Source: CALUTH01 sp964452495 (GTDB lineage Bacteria > Cyanobacteriota > Vampirovibrionia > Gastranaerophilales > Gastranaerophilaceae). From it: a stretch of DNA of 64,000 bases. Each line of letters starts with the position of its first letter. Positions within the stretch are counted from its first letter, which is position 1. The translations under genes were made by a program, and so were the position numbers. This document shows positions 51,246 to 59,553 of the stretch, piece after piece. The notes below the pieces were generated by a model that was not told the origin of the DNA, did no database searches, and saw only the letters and a program-made list of their open reading frames with translations. The stretch covers positions 1-64,000 of the forward strand of contig CAYVMC010000001.1 of the NCBI GenBank assembly GCA_964452495.1, in the 5' to 3' direction.

Positions 51246-51980
51246 TTAAGCTAAATCCTTATTAAAGTAACCTACTATGAATTTTAATTTTTTTATTGCA
51301 TCTTCATAAGTTAGTGTTAATGTATTTTGAAATCTGTGGTCAAATAAATCAATTGTTCTATTTTTTTTATCTGCTTTGTTAATGCTGTAACAATGATTAT
51401 TAGTTAATCCCTTTTTAATACCGATTGATGTTCCTGCTACAAAACTGCTATCCGGATTATCACTTATTTTATCAAAAATATCAATACTTTCTTTTTCTTT
51501 TGTTTTAAGGGTTGTTCTTATTCCATGCTCATTTAAATTTATTGTTTTTTTACCTGTAAACATTTCAAGAAAATTTGATGGCTTATTAAATTCAAACTTT
51601 TCATTGCAGCTTGGGATACGGCAAATCCAAGGTTTTTTAGAAGGATACTTCTTAAGGAGTTTGTTCATTGCGACTTCAAGTGCTTTGATAATAGGATTAT
51701 GTGGATATTCTGGTTTAAGCGGTATTGGGTTTAAATATTTATCCATATAAACTAAGTCATCTATTTCCTTTGATGAGACAAAAAAATCCTCTGCTTTTTC
51801 ATTAATATTTCTAAATTTTACACAAAACCCATTATTTGTATGAAAAATATTTTCTGATAAAATTTTACTTCCATTTTTACTTTTTGAAAGTGTACCAATA
51901 GAAGATACAAGATAACAGTCTTGAAAATACTGTATTGCAAATTTTAAGTTTTTTATTTCATCAATTCCTATAGATTTCAT
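51246..51980 (-). CDS. Calpain-like (family C2) cysteine protease
   Basis: A 244-aa cytosolic protein. YFQDCYLVSSIGTLS near residue 18 matches the calpain active-site block (G-D-C-W-F), with nucleophile C22 and oxyanion Q20. ALEVAMNKLLKKY near 100 corresponds to the ALLEKAYAKLNG segment. GTSIGIKKGLTNNHCYSINKA near 183 carries the His (H196) of the calpain GHAYSV block, and IDLFDHRFQN stands where calpains have IRLRNPWG. It lacks calcium-binding EF-hands and any export signal. The gene is notably AT-rich. Activity is inferred from the conserved Cys-His pair; the third residue is uncertain. Confidence 0.72.
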   Translation of the reverse strand: MKSIGIDEIKNLKFAIQYFQDCYLVSSIGTLSKSKNGSKILSENIFHTNNGFCVKFRNINEKAEDFFVSSKEIDDLVYMDKYLNPIPLKPEYPHNPIIKALEVAMNKLLKKYPSKKPWICRIPSCNEKFEFNKPSNFLEMFTGKKTINLNEHGIRTTLKTKEKESIDIFDKISDNPDSSFVAGTSIGIKKGLTNNHCYSINKADKKNRTIDLFDHRFQNTLTLTYEDAIKKLKFIVGYFNKDLA

Positions 51981-52092
51981 AATGACACTAAAACGCGTAA
52001 ATAATAAAAATTGCTACTCTTAATTTTTAATAACTCAAATTATTAATACAATACAAATTAAAAGGAAAACTATATATATTTTTTGTTTTGGT

Positions 52093-52098
52093 TATAAT
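52093..52098 (+). promoter_or_regulatory. -10 box of lepA (leaderless layout)
   Basis: A perfect TATAAT, 6 nt before the ATG at 52105. No clear -35 is seen. Confidence 0.5.
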
Positions 52099-52104
52099 TG
52101 TGTT

Positions 52105-53907
52105 ATGGAATATAGAGACAATGTAAGAAATTTTTGTATAATAGCCCATATAGACCATGGAAAATCAACACTGGCAGATAGATTATTAGAAGCGACAGGA
52201 ACTGTTGCAGAACGTGATATGCAAGAGCAGCTGCTTGATACAATGGATATAGAACGGGAGCGGGGAATTACCATTAAATTAAATGCAGCTCGAATGAATT
52301 ACAAAGCTAAAGACGGAAAAAATTACATTTTAAATCTTATTGATACCCCTGGTCATGTGGATTTTTCTTATGAAGTTTCACGCTCACTTGCAGCTTGTGA
52401 GGGTGCTCTTTTAATAGTAGATGCCACTCAAGGTGTAGAGGCGCAAACTCTTGCAAATGTTTATATGGCTATAGAACAAAATCTGGAAATAATTCCGATT
52501 ATTAATAAAATTGATTTACCCTCCGCAGATGTTGAAAGAGTTAAGGCTGAAATCGAAGAAATATTGGGAATAGATACATCAATGGCTATTCCTGTAAGTG
52601 CAAAAACAGGTCTGGGAATAGAAGATGTCTTAGAAGCAATTGTGGATTTTATTCCCCCGCCGAAAGATACTACAGAAAAGCCCTTAAGAGCGCTTATATT
52701 TGACAGTACTTATGATCAGTATTTAGGAACACTTTGTTTTTTTAAAATAATGGACGGCAAGCTCAGAAATGGCGATAAAATCCGTTTTATGGCATCAAAG
52801 AAGGAGTATGAAGTTGTAGAGCTTGGATACCTGACTCCCAATAGAGTTCAGGTCGAAGAGCTTGTTTGTGGAGATGTAGGTTATTTTGCCGCATCTATTA
52901 AAGAATTGACCAGATTTGTAGGGGATACTGTTACACATGTTGATACTCCTGCGTCAGAACCGCTTCCGGGGTACAAAGAGGCTCTGCCAATGGTATTTTC
53001 AGGTCTTTATCCTGTAGATAATGAAGATTACCACGAATTGAAGGAGTCATTGGAAAAGTTAAAATTAAATGATAGTAGTATAACCTTTGAACCAGAAACA
53101 TCTTCTGCTTTAGGTTTTGGGTTTAGATGCGGTTTTTTGGGAATGCTCCACATGGAAATAGCTCAGGAGAGATTGGAAAGAGAGTATAACCTTTCTATCG
53201 TCACAACTGCCCCATCAGTAATTTATAAAGTCCATAAGACAAATGGTGAGGTCGTAGAAATTGATAACCCTGCAAATCTTCCGCCGGCTCAATATAGAGA
53301 TTATATTGAAGAACCCTATGTAAAAGTATCAATAATTACTCCAAATGATTTTGTCGGTACATTGATGGATTTAGCACAAACAAAGCGCGGTATATTTATT
53401 AACATGAATTACTTGGACAAAGTAAGGGCGGAATTAATCTATCATATACCGCTTAGTGAAGTGATTACTGATTTTTATGACCAGTTAAAATCCCGTTCCA
53501 AGGGATATGCAAGCATGGATTACGAGTTTGAGGATTATAAACGCTCAAATTTGGTTAAACTTGATGTTTTACTGGCTGGTGAAACGGTTGATGCGTTATC
53601 TGTTATATGTCATGCAGATAGTGCATATTATATAGGTCAAAAACTTACTGCTAAATTAAAAGATATTATTCCAAGGCAATTATTTGAAGTTCCGATTCAA
53701 GCAGCAATTGGCGGAAGAGTAATTGCAAGAACAACAATCAAAGCACTAAGAAAAAGTGTTTTAGATAAGTGTTATGGCGGTGATATTTCAAGAAAAAGAA
53801 AATTACTTGAAAAGCAAAAACGAGGAAAGAAACGTATGAAAGCGGTCGGAAAAGTTGAAGTTCCGCAGGAAGCTTTTATGGCGGTTCTGAGTCTTAACGA
53901 AGAGTAA
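52105..53907 (+). CDS. lepA: Elongation factor 4 (back-translocase)
   Basis: Translational GTPase LepA/EF4, 600 aa. G1 AHIDHGKST near residue 12, switch region ERERGITIK, G3 DTPGHVDF near 78, G4 NKIDLP near 132, G5 SAKTG near 170. EF-G-like domains and the EF4-specific C-terminal domain (KSRSKGYASMDYEFEDY to RKRKLLEKQKRGKKRMK) follow. Complete. Confidence 0.97.
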   Translation: MEYRDNVRNFCIIAHIDHGKSTLADRLLEATGTVAERDMQEQLLDTMDIERERGITIKLNAARMNYKAKDGKNYILNLIDTPGHVDFSYEVSRSLAACEGALLIVDATQGVEAQTLANVYMAIEQNLEIIPIINKIDLPSADVERVKAEIEEILGIDTSMAIPVSAKTGLGIEDVLEAIVDFIPPPKDTTEKPLRALIFDSTYDQYLGTLCFFKIMDGKLRNGDKIRFMASKKEYEVVELGYLTPNRVQVEELVCGDVGYFAASIKELTRFVGDTVTHVDTPASEPLPGYKEALPMVFSGLYPVDNEDYHELKESLEKLKLNDSSITFEPETSSALGFGFRCGFLGMLHMEIAQERLEREYNLSIVTTAPSVIYKVHKTNGEVVEIDNPANLPPAQYRDYIEEPYVKVSIITPNDFVGTLMDLAQTKRGIFINMNYLDKVRAELIYHIPLSEVITDFYDQLKSRSKGYASMDYEFEDYKRSNLVKLDVLLAGETVDALSVICHADSAYYIGQKLTAKLKDIIPRQLFEVPIQAAIGGRVIARTTIKALRKSVLDKCYGGDISRKRKLLEKQKRGKKRMKAVGKVEVPQEAFMAVLSLNEE

Positions 53908-53908
53908 T

Positions 53909-53971
53909 TGTAAATTTTTTGTAATATTACCTCAAAAAAAGTCAATTATTAATTTTCACATGTTTTAAGAT
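53909..53971 (+). promoter_or_regulatory. Lineage-type promoter with imperfect HLR1 repeat
   Basis: TGTAAA-N5-TGTAAT (53909-53925; one base longer than HLR1), AAAAAAAGTCAAT (53934-53946) and TAAGAT (53966-53971), in the same order and spacing as at 30850, 33825 and 41983. Confidence 0.4.
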
Positions 53972-53995
53972 AACAGGTAGTGAGTGTGTCGTTGT

Positions 53996-54523
53996 ATGTC
54001 TATAAGTATTAATAAAATTTTTGACAGTATCCCTAAGATGTCGTTCCCTAATGGGAATCCTGACACTTGGAATAAAATTGCGGATTGGGCATCAAGACCG
54101 GCTCCTAACCGTGCGATAACGGGTGTAACTGCTTATGCCACACAGCCGTATATTGACCTGCATAACAGGAATGTCAGTCCTGAGACCCGTAAAATTTCGG
54201 CAGATAGAACAAGGGCTAAGGTTATTGTTGGAACTCTCACAGGTATTGCAGTTCGTCAGCCGAGCTATAATTTGGTAGAGGCAATGACACGCCCAGAAGG
54301 AACCAAAAAGTATTCTAAATGGTTAATTCCGAGTTTTAAATTGAAGGGGCTAAAGGAAGGTAGTTTCTTTTTAAAAATTTATCGTATAATTGTTTCTACA
54401 CTGATGGCTTTAGGAGTTATGTGTTTTTCCAATTTTGCTATTGATGCTCCTCTGACAGTACGTTTAACAAATAAATTTAATGCAAAAACAAAATCAGCAA
54501 TGAAAGAAGGTGCTGATGTTTAG
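53996..54523 (+). CDS. Unknown conserved-looking protein with C-terminal helix
   Basis: A 175-aa protein, family unknown. The N-terminal half is polar (WASRPAPNRAITGVTAYATQPYIDLHNRNVS), then VIVGTLTGIAVR and a hydrophobic helix near 130-150 (IVSTLMALGVMCFSNF). The start MSISINK echoes MSISLIN at 40771. The ATG at 53996 is chosen; a GTG at 53984 is possible and no strong ribosome-binding site is seen. Its last codons overlap the next gene's start, so the two are translationally coupled and probably form a membrane complex. Confidence 0.78.
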   Translation: MSISINKIFDSIPKMSFPNGNPDTWNKIADWASRPAPNRAITGVTAYATQPYIDLHNRNVSPETRKISADRTRAKVIVGTLTGIAVRQPSYNLVEAMTRPEGTKKYSKWLIPSFKLKGLKEGSFFLKIYRIIVSTLMALGVMCFSNFAIDAPLTVRLTNKFNAKTKSAMKEGADV

Positions 54524-55163
54524 TTTTGATAAATATTTGGAAAATATCTGGAATAAATATACAAAAGATCCTGCAAAAATTCTTGTACATACCGGAACAA
54601 TAGGCTGGGCGCTGTCTTCAGCTGCACAAATTACGGCAATTTTATTCAATGATAAAATATCCGCTAAAGAAAAAACATTTCTTATTCCGCAAGAAACTTT
54701 TGATGCAGCAGTAAATATAGGCTGTTTTTACGGATTAACGACCGGGGTTAAAAATTTTTCTAAAAAACTAGTCACTACAGGTAAAATTTTACCCAAATCA
54801 GTAAAAAATTATATGGAAAATTCACCATTTAAAACTTCTTACGGGAAGAGCAATTTTAATATAGAAAAAGATTTGACATCGCTTGCATCATTTGAACCAT
54901 ACAAAAAATCTTATACCGCGTTTAAAAATATTTTCACGACATCCTCTACAATAGGTGCAACTATTCTGTCCTGTAATATTGTTACTCCAATCCTTCGTAA
55001 CGAGTTAGCATCAATTTCTCACAACACAATTGTTAAACGTGCCAATGAAGGAAAAAATCAGGTATTTACAAAAGAAGAACTTGAAAATAAAGACTCAAAA
55101 ATTCTTCAGCTAAAATATAAACCACCTCTTTATAATAATTATTCCGGAGGAATGAAAGTTTAA
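54516..55163 (+). CDS. Unknown membrane-associated protein (partner of previous gene)
   Basis: A 215-aa protein, family unknown. Hydrophobic segments lie near residues 25-45 (GTIGWALSSAAQITAILF), 65-80 (AAVNIGCFYGLTTGV) and 145-160 (SSTIGATILSCNIVTPIL), with basic loops. It starts at the ATG at 54516 inside the preceding gene, with AAGG 5 nt upstream. It ends 56 bp before pepA. Confidence 0.78.
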   Translation: MFSFDKYLENIWNKYTKDPAKILVHTGTIGWALSSAAQITAILFNDKISAKEKTFLIPQETFDAAVNIGCFYGLTTGVKNFSKKLVTTGKILPKSVKNYMENSPFKTSYGKSNFNIEKDLTSLASFEPYKKSYTAFKNIFTTSSTIGATILSCNIVTPILRNELASISHNTIVKRANEGKNQVFTKEELENKDSKILQLKYKPPLYNNYSGGMKV

Positions 55164-55218
55164 AAATTTACAATATTATTCAATAGTGGTAAAATGTATC
55201 TAGAAAGAGGAGAGTTAT

Positions 55219-56613
55219 ATGAATATACAAGTAGTTCCAAATGTAAATGATATTGAATGTAATATACTGGTAGTAAACCAATTTGAAGGTGAAAAAACTA
55301 ACAATGAAATTGCGAATTATTATGCAATTGATGGAGATGGGTTTGAAGGTAAATTTGGTCAAACTTATTTACTGCAAACCTACAACAAATTGCCTGCCAG
55401 CAAAATATTAGTTTTAGGGTTAGGTAAAAAAGAAGACTTCTCAGAAGATCGTCTCCGTGAAGGTGTTGCTAAGGCTATAAAAAAATCAATACAAATGAAG
55501 GCTAAGACAGTTGCATTTTCTCTTGATGGTATTATCTTTGATTATTCAGAGCAATTTGTTTATGGTGTACGAATTGCAAATTACAGTTTTGATAAATATA
55601 AATCTGAAAAAACTGATAAAATTGAAACGGTTTATGTACAAGCTAATCAAGAGAAGATAGCAAGAGCTATAGTTGTATCTGATGCAATGGATTTGGCACG
55701 GAATTTAATTAATGAATCAGCTCAAATTATCACCCCGCAATTTTTAGCAGATGCAGCTGAATCGTTAGATTTAGATGTTAGAGTATACGAAACGGATGAG
55801 ATAGAAAAACTTGGTATGGGGGCTTATCTTGCCGTTGCACAGGGAAGTGTGCAACAGCCTAAATTTATTCATATGAGATATTCCTGCGACAATCCTGTTA
55901 AAAAAATTGCAATAATAGGTAAAGGTATTACATTTGACAGCGGCGGTATGGACTTGAAGCCTTCATCATCAATGCTTACAATGAAGGATGATATGTCTGG
56001 TGCTGCCTGTGTAATAGCGACAATGAAAGCCATTACTGCACTAAATCCAAATGTAGAAGTCCACGGTATTATTGCTGCCTGTGAAAATATGATAAGCGGT
56101 GGGGCATATAAACCAGGTGATATATTAACGGCTAAAAATGGTAAAACCATTGAAGTCGACAATACCGATGCTGAGGGGCGTTTAACGCTTGCTGATGCGC
56201 TTTGTTATGCGTGTGAATTAGGAGTGGACGAAGTAATAGATATTGCAACTCTTACAGGTGCCTGTATGGTAGCCCTCGGAACATATGCATCAGGTATAAT
56301 GGGAAATGATGAAAGCTTTGTAAAGACATTAATAGCAACAGCAGGACAGGTTGGTGAACGTTTCTGGGAGCTTCCGCTCTGGGATGAGTATGGTGACAGT
56401 CTTAAAAGCAATATCGCTGATATGAAAAATACAGGCTCTAGATGGGGTGGTGCGTCAACGGCAGGTGTGTTCCTCAAAAAATTTGTAAAAGATGTAAAAT
56501 GGGCGCATATAGATATTGCAGGAACAGCCTATTATGAAAAACCACAGAAGGAATTTATTGAAGGCGGTGCAGGTGCCGGAGTTCGAACACTTGTTAAGTA
56601 CATTGCAGGTTAG
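55219..56613 (+). CDS. pepA: Leucyl aminopeptidase (M17)
   Basis: Cytosolic dinuclear-metal aminopeptidase, 464 aa. The C-terminal catalytic domain has GKGITFDSGGMDLKPSSSMLTMKDD (metal Lys/Asp ligands) and the signature NTDAEGRL near residue 315, with later AHIDIAG. GAGGAGAG precedes the start. A TAAAAT -10 lies at about 55190. Confidence 0.95.
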   Translation: MNIQVVPNVNDIECNILVVNQFEGEKTNNEIANYYAIDGDGFEGKFGQTYLLQTYNKLPASKILVLGLGKKEDFSEDRLREGVAKAIKKSIQMKAKTVAFSLDGIIFDYSEQFVYGVRIANYSFDKYKSEKTDKIETVYVQANQEKIARAIVVSDAMDLARNLINESAQIITPQFLADAAESLDLDVRVYETDEIEKLGMGAYLAVAQGSVQQPKFIHMRYSCDNPVKKIAIIGKGITFDSGGMDLKPSSSMLTMKDDMSGAACVIATMKAITALNPNVEVHGIIAACENMISGGAYKPGDILTAKNGKTIEVDNTDAEGRLTLADALCYACELGVDEVIDIATLTGACMVALGTYASGIMGNDESFVKTLIATAGQVGERFWELPLWDEYGDSLKSNIADMKNTGSRWGGASTAGVFLKKFVKDVKWAHIDIAGTAYYEKPQKEFIEGGAGAGVRTLVKYIAG

Positions 56614-56616
56614 TTT

Positions 56617-57798
56617 ATGAAATTTAACAGGAAAGTGAGATATATAACACAGTTAGGTTTTTTTAAAGTTCCTGAAAAATGGGTTGATGATAAAAGCCCG
56701 GTTATTATGTTTCATGGTGTTTCTGTTGGTGAAGTTATTGCATTGGAAAAACTTCTTAAAACAACAAAAGAAGTTTTTCCAGATGCAAGAATTGTTTTAA
56801 CAACAGGTACTGTTACAGGTCAGGAAATAGCTCATAAAAAGCTTTCTGATACAGTTGATTTTATAACTTATTTCCCTGCCGATTGTCCTATCATCGTTGA
56901 AAAATTCTTAAATAAAATAAAACCGGATATTGTGTTTATTGCGGAAACCGAAATTTGGCCATATTTTGCATCTGTATGCAAGCGTAGAAAAATTAAGATT
57001 TATACTATTAATGGAAGAATTTCTGATTCATCTTTTAAGTACTATAAACCCTTCAGGTTTTTCTTTAAAAATGTACTTAATAATTATTCTGGTATTTTCA
57101 CTCAATCAGAAGATGATAATTCAAAATTTCTCTATTTAGGTGCTTCCCCCGATAAAACAAAAGTCATGGGAAATCTTAAATTTGATATAACTCCGCCTAA
57201 TGTTGATATACAACTTGATAATCCTGATGGAAGAATCATGCTTGCAGGTTCAACCCATTCGGGAGAAGACGAGATAGTATTTAATGTTTATATGAAATTA
57301 AAAGAAAAGCATCCTGATATAAAGCTTTTACATGCATCAAGGCATTTAACTAGGCTTGATGATATAAAAGAGTTACTTGATGCAAGAGGACAAAAATACG
57401 GATTGCGTTCTAATAATGATAGTTTTAAGGATTATGATATTATATTGCTAGATACTATAGGTGAACTGGCGAAAATGTACAGTTTTGCATATATTGCTTT
57501 TGTTGGCGGAAGTTTTTGTAAAACTGGCGGGCACAATCCTCTTGAAGCAGCAATATGGGATAAGCCCGTAATTTCAGGTCCGGATACGCATAATTTTAAA
57601 GATATTTATAAGTTACTTACTTTATATAAAGCCGGCTTTGTTGTGAAAACGCAGGAAGAATTTTTCCAAATTGCGAATAAACTTTTTTCTGACAAAACTT
57701 TCTACCAGGATACCGCCGGAGCATGCCAAAAAGTTTTTGAAGCCCAGCATGGAGCTTTAGAGTTCGTCATTGATGTAATAAAATCGTCAATTGTGTAG
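56617..57798 (+). CDS. waaA: Kdo (lipid A) transferase
   Basis: GT30 glycosyltransferase adding 3-deoxy-D-manno-octulosonic acid to lipid A, 393 aa. FHGVSVGEV near residue 33 contains the catalytic Glu, AETEIWP near 107, NGRIS near 128, GNLKFD near 187, AGSTHSGED near 209, and the C-terminal GGSFCKTGGHNPLEAA. The usual N-terminal membrane anchor is shortened to about 20 residues. It follows pepA by 3 bp. Direct evidence for an LPS outer membrane. Confidence 0.93.
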   Translation: MKFNRKVRYITQLGFFKVPEKWVDDKSPVIMFHGVSVGEVIALEKLLKTTKEVFPDARIVLTTGTVTGQEIAHKKLSDTVDFITYFPADCPIIVEKFLNKIKPDIVFIAETEIWPYFASVCKRRKIKIYTINGRISDSSFKYYKPFRFFFKNVLNNYSGIFTQSEDDNSKFLYLGASPDKTKVMGNLKFDITPPNVDIQLDNPDGRIMLAGSTHSGEDEIVFNVYMKLKEKHPDIKLLHASRHLTRLDDIKELLDARGQKYGLRSNNDSFKDYDIILLDTIGELAKMYSFAYIAFVGGSFCKTGGHNPLEAAIWDKPVISGPDTHNFKDIYKLLTLYKAGFVVKTQEEFFQIANKLFSDKTFYQDTAGACQKVFEAQHGALEFVIDVIKSSIV

Positions 57799-57847
57799 AT
57801 GATTAGAATATAAGTTTCAATTAGGGTACTCCAAATAGCTTATAAAA

Positions 57848-57864
57848 TGTAACAAACCTTTACA
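57848..57864. promoter_or_regulatory. TGTAAC-N5-TTTACA inverted repeat upstream of murA
   Basis: Nearly identical to the 17-mer at 39985-40001 (15 of 17 positions). It lies 20 nt upstream of the TATAAT at 57885-57890, so TTTACA could also be a poorly spaced -35. Confidence 0.35.
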
Positions 57865-57884
57865 TTTTATTAATATAGTTGTAT

Positions 57885-57890
57885 TATAAT
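57885..57890 (+). promoter_or_regulatory. -10 box of murA
   Basis: A perfect TATAAT. An ATG at 57892 lies before the expected transcription start, which argues for the TTG start at 57913. Confidence 0.5.
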
Positions 57891-57912
57891 AATGATAAGA
57901 ATTGGAGTGACA

Positions 57913-59238
57913 TTGGCAGAAACATACAACATAAAGGGCGGATATTCCCTGAGGGGAGAGGTTTCAATAGGTGGCGCAAAAAACGCTGTACTTAAATTAT
58001 TGGCTGCCTCAATTATAACAAAAGGGCAGACAAAGATTTACAATGTTCCGGAATTAACAGATGTTAATATAATGCTTGATGTTATAGAGGGATTGGGTGC
58101 AAGTACCAGTTATGACAAAAGTGAAAAATCTGTAATTATTGATGCTGATTCCTTAAATTCAGTAACTGCTAAATATGAATATGTCAGTAAAATGAGGGCA
58201 TCTTTTATAGTGTTAGGTGCTTTAATGGCACGTTGCGGTGAAGCTATTGTAGCTCTTCCGGGTGGTTGTGCTATAGGTGAAAGAAGAGTAGATTTTCATA
58301 TTAAGGGGTTAGAAGCCCTCGGCGCAAAAATAAAAATAGAAAATGGGTATGTTCATGCAAAGGCTTCCAAGCTGATAGGTACTGATATTTATCTTGATAT
58401 ACCTTCAGTAGGAGCAACAGAAAATCTCATGCTTGCTGCTACTACGGCAGAAGGGGCAACAAGAATACAAAATGCTGCACAAGAACCGGAAATTGTTGAT
58501 TTAGCTAATTTCTTGAATACAATGGGAGCAGATGTTTCAGGCGCAGGAACATCAGAAATTGTTATAAATGGTGTTAAACAATCCGAACTGCATCCGATTG
58601 AATATACAACAATTCCTGATAGAATTGAAGCCGGTACGTATATGGCTGCAGTAGTTGCAACCAGAGGAAAAGCTGTTATCAAAAATGTGTTTCCTGCGCA
58701 TCTTACATTTTTTAATGATAAATTAATAAAAATGGGTGCTCACATAAAGCTTCTTGAGCCAACTGCTATTGAAGTTTCTTGCAAAAATAGGTTAAGCTCA
58801 ATTAATTTTGTAACTCAGCCTTATCCAGGTTTCCCTACAGATTTGCAATCAATGGCAATGACGCTTTTAACAACGGCTTCCGGTGTTGGTATTATTACTG
58901 AAAGTCTTTATGAAAACCGTTTTATGCAGGTTCCCGATTTGAGAAGAATGGGGGCAGATGTTCATCAGGACAGAAATCATGCAATTGTAAAAGGTGTAAA
59001 AAAACTTACAGGAACAACTTTAAAAGCATGTGATTTAAGAGCAGGAGCCGGACTTGTTGTAGCAGCCTTGATGGCAGAAGGTATTTCAGAAGTTACAAAT
59101 CTTTATCATATAGACAGAGGGTATGAGCATTTTGATGAAAAATTGCGCATGTTAGGAGCCAAAATTATAAGGGTTTCTGATAATGATGCTTCAATAATAA
59201 AATCGGAGGAGGTTATAAAAAATGACTCCCGCATATAA
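57913..59238 (+). CDS. murA: UDP-N-acetylglucosamine 1-carboxyvinyltransferase
   Basis: First committed step of peptidoglycan synthesis, 441 aa. GGAKNAVLKLLAAS near residue 15, the active-site Cys in GGCAIGERRVDFH near 118 (the fosfomycin-target Cys is present), and DLRAGAGLVVAALMAEG near 375 are diagnostic. The TTG at 57913 is preferred to the ATG at 57892 because GGAG stands 5 nt upstream and the earlier ATG abuts the -10 box. The 3' end overlaps the next gene by 17 bp. Confidence 0.94.
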   Translation: MAETYNIKGGYSLRGEVSIGGAKNAVLKLLAASIITKGQTKIYNVPELTDVNIMLDVIEGLGASTSYDKSEKSVIIDADSLNSVTAKYEYVSKMRASFIVLGALMARCGEAIVALPGGCAIGERRVDFHIKGLEALGAKIKIENGYVHAKASKLIGTDIYLDIPSVGATENLMLAATTAEGATRIQNAAQEPEIVDLANFLNTMGADVSGAGTSEIVINGVKQSELHPIEYTTIPDRIEAGTYMAAVVATRGKAVIKNVFPAHLTFFNDKLIKMGAHIKLLEPTAIEVSCKNRLSSINFVTQPYPGFPTDLQSMAMTLLTTASGVGIITESLYENRFMQVPDLRRMGADVHQDRNHAIVKGVKKLTGTTLKACDLRAGAGLVVAALMAEGISEVTNLYHIDRGYEHFDEKLRMLGAKIIRVSDNDASIIKSEEVIKNDSRI

Positions 59239-59551
59239 AAGATGGTACGATCATGACCCTAAGCTATTGGAAGTTATTGAACTGTTAAAGAACTATCCTG
59301 ACGAATTACATTCACATGCCGAGTTATTTTTGGATAAACTAGCTCAAAAAGTTTCTATTGATGCTATTAATCGTTTTTATGATATGGTAAAACCTGTTAA
59401 TGGCAGCAGGTGGTACGATAAAGACCCAGTTATATCAAAAACTGTTGAAATTCTGCGTGTTGTACCTCCCGAAGTCCAATCTGCCTGTGCTGAAAGATTT
59501 ATTCAGGCATTAAAAGAAATGGGCATATCTTACGAGCCAACAACAAAGTAA
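59222..59551 (+). CDS. Small protein with two RWYDxDP helical repeats
   Basis: A 109-aa soluble protein of unknown function made of two homologous ~50-residue units. Each begins RWYDxDP (residues 7-13 and 63-69) and continues with an alpha-helical pattern (ELLKNYPDELHSHAELFLDKL and EILRVVPPEVQSACAERF). Start inside murA and stop 2 bp before mfd indicate co-translation. The conserved Trp-Tyr-Asp suggests a binding module; the partner is unknown. Confidence 0.82.
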   Translation: MTPAYKRWYDHDPKLLEVIELLKNYPDELHSHAELFLDKLAQKVSIDAINRFYDMVKPVNGSRWYDKDPVISKTVEILRVVPPEVQSACAERFIQALKEMGISYEPTTK

Positions 59552-59553
59552 TA

